A stretch of 64,000 bases of DNA, taken from positions 1-64,000 of the forward strand of contig NZ_BOPF01000013.1 in NCBI RefSeq assembly GCF_016863615.1, in the 5' to 3' direction. The notes under the pieces are model-generated. The model saw nothing but the letters and a program-made list of their open reading frames with translations, was not told where the DNA came from and searched no databases. The stretch comes from Virgisporangium aliadipatigenens (GTDB lineage Bacteria > Actinomycetota > Actinomycetes > Mycobacteriales > Micromonosporaceae). Position numbers and translations under genes: made by a program. Below, piece after piece: positions 63,298 through 64,000 of this stretch (the first letter of the stretch is position 1; each line of letters opens with the position of its first letter).

Positions 63298-63968
63298 AGC
63301 CTCACCCGGCCGGAGGCGGGGCGTTCCGTGAGCAGGCGCAGGAAGGCGGGCACCACGGTGTGCGGTTCGGCGCGGTCGCTGATGTCCTCCCCGGGGAACG
63401 CCTCCTGGTGCATGTCGGTGCGCAGGTCACCCGGGTCCACCCACCACACGCGCAGGTGCGGTTCCTCGGCGGCGAGGATGCGGCTCGCCTGTTCCACGGC
63501 CGCCTTCGCCGAACCGTAGCCGCCCCAGCCCTCGTACGGCTCGACGGCGGCGTCGGAGGTGACGTTCACCAGTGCGCCCTTGCGCTCGCGCAGCGCCGGC
63601 AGGGCCGCCTGGGTCAGCGCCAGCGGCGCGAGGACGTTCACCTCGTAGACCTCGCGGAGCACGTCCAGCGGGTAGTCGGCCAGGGCGGGTTGCGGGCTCG
63701 GGCCGAGGATGCCGGCGTTGTTGACCAGCAGGTCGGGGCCGCCCAGGCGGTCGGCCTCGGCGAGCAGGGCGGCGCGGTGCCACGAGTCCGTCACGTCGCC
63801 GGCCAGCCCGACGACACCGCCCGCGGCGTCCCGGTGTGCGGCGGCGACCTGCCGCACGCGCTCCTCGTTCCGCCCGTCGAACACCACGCTCCAGCCGGCA
63901 CCCACGACTCCGTCCACCAATGCCCGTCCCAGCCCACGGGTCCCCCCGGTCACGATCGCCACGCTCAT
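63294..63968 (-). CDS. SDR-family oxidoreductase
   Basis: 224 aa. Cofactor motif TGGTRGLG near 7-14, NNAG near 87, and Ser/Tyr/Lys in VNVTSDA and YGSAKAAV near 137-155. The protein is short, ending soon after the substrate-binding helices. It is the first gene of a coupled run SDR-VOC-QueA-like on the minus strand. The ATG lies near 63966-63968 with GGAGGCGCC upstream, a good ribosome site. Substrate unknown. Confidence 0.9.
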   Translation of the reverse strand: MSVAIVTGGTRGLGRALVDGVVGAGWSVVFDGRNEERVRQVAAAHRDAAGGVVGLAGDVTDSWHRAALLAEADRLGGPDLLVNNAGILGPSPQPALADYPLDVLREVYEVNVLAPLALTQAALPALRERKGALVNVTSDAAVEPYEGWGGYGSAKAAVEQASRILAAEEPHLRVWWVDPGDLRTDMHQEAFPGEDISDRAEPHTVVPAFLRLLTERPASGRVRL

Positions 63969-64000
63969 AGCGGCGCCTCCCTTCGCTCCGTCCCGTCCGA

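Overview
The window is GC-rich chromosomal DNA from an actinomycete. The signs are very high GC with GTG/ATG starts, many 4-bp stop/start overlaps, SigE-type ECF sigma factors paired with membrane proteins, a polyphosphate glucokinase, an AfsR/BTAD-type regulator, an HrpA-type helicase and a metallo-hydrolase of the kind found beside mycothiol-dependent formaldehyde dehydrogenases. Family or genus cannot be fixed from this alone. I saw no rRNA, tRNA, CRISPR array, insertion sequence or integrase, and no gene-free stretch longer than about 230 bases.

Layout. 1-3.0 kb: edge of a Ser/Thr kinase gene, a large CM-PDT-ACT-DAHP synthase fusion, and a divergent MBL hydrolase. 3.0-5.9 kb: an HTH-NACHT-cyclase-like protein divergent from a one-TM coiled-coil protein (candidate conflict/defence locus). 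6.0-7.6 kb: ECF sigma factor with a membrane beta-propeller partner. 7.6-15.8 kb: catabolic island 1, with ACAD, thiolase, FabG-like SDR and acyl-CoA ligase on the minus strand and ALDH, ADH and alpha/beta hydrolase on the plus strand. Together they could turn an ester or alcohol into an acid, its CoA ester, and then shorter acyl-CoA. Two copies of AAACT-N9-AGTTT sit in the divergent promoter. 15.8-19.4 kb: a broken sigma-factor gene and a 996-aa membrane propeller protein with a huge disordered N-terminus.

19.5-33.4 kb: catabolic island 2. It holds a TetR regulator, an ACAD10/11-like dehydrogenase plus kinase pair, two SDRs, a thiolase, a MaoC-like protein, a complete Liv-type ABC transporter and a two-subunit acyl-CoA dehydrogenase. 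Each of its five transcription units carries one near-palindrome close to TGCACT-N3-AGTGCA, so the island looks like one self-contained regulon under its own TetR.

33.4-50.7 kb: mixed housekeeping and cell-surface genes: ankyrin protein, AlkX-like winged-helix protein, MCP, SH3b-glucosaminidase, a MerR regulator fused to sliding-clamp-like domains, DEAD-box helicase, TetR/hydrolase pair, an Erm-like methyltransferase-sigma-antisigma-ppgK run, GPP34-like protein, lipoprotein, DoxX and GNAT. 50.7-64 kb: HrpA helicase, FKBP isomerase, AfsR-like regulator, exported serine hydrolase, Tat-exported PHP hydrolase, and a coupled SDR-VOC-QueA-like operon containing an in-frame 87-bp tandem repeat.
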